Shown: in pieces, positions 17,081 to 19,675 of the stretch
How positions within the stretch are numbered: position 1 is the first letter of the stretch
How the letters are laid out: every line of letters starts with the position of its first letter
Origin: Vairimorpha ceranae
Lineage: Eukaryota > Microsporidia > Nosematidae
Direction of reading: 5' to 3'
NCBI RefSeq assembly: GCF_000988165.1
Contig: NW_020169365.1
Location: 1-19,675, forward strand
DNA length: 19,675 nucleotides
Translations under genes and position numbers: made by a program
The notes under the pieces: generated by a model
What the model was told of the DNA's origin: nothing
Seen by the model: only the letters and a program-made list of their open reading frames with translations
Databases searched by the model: none

Positions 17081-17907
17081 AAAGAGATAATACAACACTA
17101 AATTTACAAGCAACGCAAATCACAGGTATCTCTTGTAATGAACCAACTTTATTATGTAGATTGTTTGTTTAATCATTACAATGTGTTTGTGCAAACAAAC
17201 CCTTAAGAGGATTTTATTTTACTTTCATTTATTAAAATGCTCTAGTACTCTTTGTATTTCTTTTATTTTACTCACTTGTTTGTTTATCAACTATAAAAAC
17301 TATATGGAAGAGTTGTTGCTTGAAGGAAATCGAAGATGAAAACTAATAAGCAATTTAAAAAATCTACATCGTTTCATTTTTATTTGCAAAACACGACAGT
17401 TTGTTACCATTTTTTAATTTTTGTTACGACCTTAAAAAAATATCCGTTTTTTCAGTAGATTTAGATTATCTTAGCTGCTATACAATGTCTGGTCGCAATC
17501 TTACTTCTTCCTAGTAAAATACTAATTTGACTAAAGCTTTTACTTGATATGTAATAAGCATCTATTAATCATTTTTCACTGCAGGTTAAAAATTTTCCTT
17601 CGCTCATAAGGGCTAAAATTATTTTTTTTAAAAAATCTTAAAAACGTCCTCAAGTATACATTTTACAAACATTAATATTCCAAGATATCGTAACAAATTA
17701 AAAACCATTTTCAAATTTAATCAATTTTAGTATATGGTTTTACTTATAATTTTGTGTATAGAATTTTTTAGTTTAATTTAAAGCTAAATTAATTTTTTTA
17801 AACCCTTAAATTAATAATAAATTTATATAAAACCAAAATTCTTAAATGTTTTTAAGAATAAATCAGTTTATTTATATTTTAATTTTATACTGAATTTTGG
17901 CAACGGT
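17081..17907. other. AT-rich region, probably decayed transposon sequence
   Basis: The upstream part may hold the MULE N-terminus, but nothing is recognisable. At 17838-17859 there is a perfect small hairpin (ATTCTTAAA, TGTT, TTTAAGAAT). CCAAAATTC at 17833 is mirrored by GAATTTTGG at 17892. These mirror repeats may belong to the Tc1-like end that follows. Confidence 0.4.
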
Positions 17908-18117
17908 CTTAACATCTTGACTCGATTTTTTGTTAAAAAAAATCAAAATTTCATAATGACCTATAATTATAATCAGGTTGATTTAAAAAATCAAAATTTT
18001 TACAGTTATTTAACATTTTATTTAAGCTTGATTTCTAATCTGATCTTTCTTATTTTATGTCGATTGTATTGATAAAAGTAGATTTTTTTATTGGGCTTAA
18101 CATCTTGACGTGCACTG
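17908..18117 (-). repeat. End of a fourth Tc1-like family (D)
   Basis: Read inversely, the end is CAGTGCACGTCAAGATGTTA then AG, starting exactly at 18117 and flanked by TA 18118-18119. The core GTCAAGATGTTAAG is repeated exactly 188 bp inside (17908-17921 against 18096-18109). Outer and inner copies at this spacing are the IR/DR pattern of some Tc1-like elements. The CAGTGC end differs from families A, B and C. No transposase or opposite end was recognised, so this may be a solo end. Confidence 0.6.
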
Positions 18118-18243
18118 TACTTTGACTTTGTTGGGTGTTCAATTCCTACGGGAGCTTATAACAAAGTGTCAAATTGCCTTCATTTAAACTTTAAAGAAAT
18201 ATATCTTGCGTTCGTAAAAATTTAGCAAGTTGTATTCTTATAA

Positions 18244-18267
18244 ATATATATATATATATATATATAT
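18244..18267. repeat. (AT)12 microsatellite
   Basis: Twelve uninterrupted AT units, ordinary slippage sequence. Confidence 0.97.
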
Positions 18268-18454
18268 TTCTATTGATTAATTTATTGAATAGTAGATTAA
18301 AAATCATTATACCGAAAAACAATTTTCTATACATATATAACACACTACCTAATAATGGTAATACAATACGATTAAAAATTTATAATAATATAATACAAAA
18401 ATGCAATTAAAATAAAGATAAGTTTCAGTTTTAAAAAATAAAGACAAAAGATAG

Positions 18455-18471
18455 CCGCGCCCTGGGCGCGG
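18455..18471. repeat. GC-only hairpin in AT-rich DNA
   Basis: CCGCGCCC, T, GGGCGCGG is a perfect inverted repeat with a one-base centre, followed by ATTCGCGAC. It contains almost only G and C where neighbouring DNA is strongly AT-rich. It may be a transposon end or a captured fragment. Confidence 0.9.
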
Positions 18472-19293
18472 ATTCGCGACACTAAATGAAAAAATGTCAT
18501 ACAAAGATTCACAAATATTTCAAAACCCGTACAATTTGAATGTATTGTTTTGTTATAAAAATGCTTATTGAATTATTAGAGGGCTCTAACAGTTTTTTAT
18601 AAAGAAAAAAAGTATTAATTTATGCTTTTAGAATATGCTACTCTTTTATCTTAAGGTATAAATTTGTTCATTTTCTTTTTAAAAGACATCATAGATGGTA
18701 TTAATAAATAATATGAACTATAGATTTTAGCTAATATATTTTGTATAGTATAAATTGATTATAGCTTTTAAATATTTTATACCAAAGCTTAATTCTATTT
18801 TTTTCGTAAACCCAGCTCGCGTTCATGCTTGAGACACAGCCGTGAAAAAGTCGAAACATGGAAAAATTATCTTTTTTAATCTAAAAAAAACTATTTTAGG
18901 CATTGTAAATTACAAGGCTTATAAATCATTAAATTTTTAATAAGATAGTAATGTGTTTACTTAATTTTGTAAATATTTAATGTAGCTATAGTCAAAAAAT
19001 GTCTGTGTGGCGATATAGTTCTAACTTAATTTTGTATTTAATTAAATTTAATTATTTTTTAAAAATGAAAAAAATTATTTGAATTATATTATTTTAATGT
19101 CAAAAACAAGCAGCATTTATATTTGTGGTATCTAACAAGATAAACAATTAAAACAAAAAGTAACCAATAAAATTAAAGTGCCGTACGAGTGTTTTTGTGG
19201 TTACTGAACGTATCTTAATTAATATAGTGTTTATGATTTAATTTATCATTTTTTTTATTAATCAACAGTTGCTTGTTTACAAAATAACAAAAA
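18472..19293. other. AT-rich region without recognisable gene
   Basis: No protein, RNA or repeat was recognised. A slightly GC-richer patch at 18810-18860 has no identifiable content. Confidence 0.4.
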
Positions 19294-19485
19294 TTATAAA
19301 TAAAGACTTGCTCCTAAAAAAACAGCAGAAAGAAAATAAACATTAAGAATTTCAGCTAATATAAAGAGAAATATTAAACTGTAAATTAATCTATTATTAA
19401 AATTCGCGTTTTTAACATACTTGAAGCCTTTAATCAGTATGGCTTCGTCAGTATTATTTTTCAGCCGACGACACAAAGCTCGTCA
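19294..19485 (-). pseudogene. Possible C-terminal remnant of a membrane protein
   Basis: A frame of 63 codons opens after a TGA and ends at TAA 19294, without any ATG near its beginning (TTG would be the nearest alternative). Residues from about 30 onward, LIYSLIFLFILAEILNVYFL then SAVFLGASLYL, could be one or two membrane helices. Before that it is basic. With no start and no relatives recognised it is either the tail of a dead gene or chance. It would be divergent from the gene at 19608, sharing its upstream region. Confidence 0.25.
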
Positions 19486-19589
19486 AACGACTTAAAGATT
19501 GTTTTTGTGAACGATTACGTTTATTTCACTATTTTTAATTTGTTGTTTATAAATTTTTATCATCTAATTAGTATATTTTACAGAAATTT

Positions 19590-19607
19590 TAAAATTTACC
19601 CCATAAA
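19590..19607 (+). promoter_or_regulatory. CCC-type start motif of the 19608 gene
   Basis: TTTACCCC, then ATAAA, then ATG. It has the same spacing as at the 444-residue gene (ACCCC, TCAAA, ATG) and supports 19608 as the start. Confidence 0.65.
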
Positions 19608-19675
19608 ATGTTTAAATTCTTCTATCTTTTTACAGGAATATATACTTCAACAAGTTTTGAATCAATCAATACGAC
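19608..19675 (+). CDS. Start of a second leader-sharing secreted protein (cut by window end)
   Basis: Only 22 codons and two bases are present: MFKFFYLFTGIYTSTSFESI then NT. Eighteen of 22 residues equal those of the protein encoded at 8862-10196; the differences are at positions 7, 12, 16 and 17. Both begin with the same hydrophobic run, likely a signal peptide, and continue into a Ser/Thr/Asn-rich segment. In the DNA, seven codons differ silently and four change a residue, so the leader looks protected by selection rather than freshly copied. The function is unknown. The rest lies outside the window, so it cannot be said whether the gene is intact. Confidence 0.8.
   Translation, partial: MFKFFYLFTGIYTSTSFESINT

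Noticed and set aside
18125..18160. tRNA T-arm-like GTGTTCAATTCC
   Set aside because: The flanking bases do not form a stem and no other tRNA parts are present.
1..19675. CRISPR array, bacterial operons or rRNA genes
   Set aside because: No regularly spaced repeats, ribosome-binding-site-led gene strings or rRNA-like sequence were seen. The gene structure fits a eukaryotic, microsporidian genome.

Overview
The window looks like a gene-poor, transposon-filled stretch of a microsporidian nuclear genome. It is extremely AT-rich (9 G/C in 60 bases at 5461-5520, for example). The one intact long gene has no introns and encodes an Asn/Lys/Ser-rich protein with a short hydrophobic start. The start codons of the host-type genes carry a CCC motif a few bases upstream, a known microsporidian feature. 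An ISXO2-like (IS1595-type) transposase relic and several Tc1/mariner relics are present, and both kinds are common in Nosema and related genomes. The genus cannot be fixed from the sequence alone, and no rRNA or tRNA gene was recognised.

Layout. 1-1903: no gene, apart from one decayed fragment (1534-1665) that has a relative at 10543-10737. 1904-about 3500: Tc1-like relic A1. 3561-4060: weak Ty3/gypsy Gag-like remnant. 4121-5548: Tc1-like element C, complete end to end, with TA target duplications and two transposase-binding-like repeats at each end. 5549-6399: nothing seen. 6400-6975: an island of much higher G+C. 7560-8718: Tc1-like relic B1. 8862-10196 (minus): the only intact long gene, a 444-residue predicted secreted protein of unknown function. 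10870-10914: scrap of family A. 11269-12041: ISXO2-like transposase pseudogene. 12127-12483: unidentified broken reading frame. 12719-13940 (minus): relic B2 inserted into relic A2. 13941-15234: no firm gene. 15235-15806 (minus): pseudogene of a small secreted protein. 16563-17080 (minus): Mutator-like (MULE) transposase pseudogene. 17908-18117: end of a fourth Tc1-like family. 18118-19607: a microsatellite, a GC-rich hairpin and a short membrane-like reading frame. 19608-19675: start of a second gene whose first 22 residues match the 444-residue protein at 18 positions.

How it fits together. All recognisable transposase copies are broken, so no element here can move by itself. The functional content is probably the leader-sharing secreted-protein family: the 8862-10196 gene and the 19608 gene, with the 15806 pseudogene sharing only the start-site layout. 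The two family leaders differ mostly at silent sites, and both sit behind the same ACCCC-5 nt-ATG start context. The pattern suggests a species-specific family of predicted secreted proteins expanding in, and decaying among, transposons.
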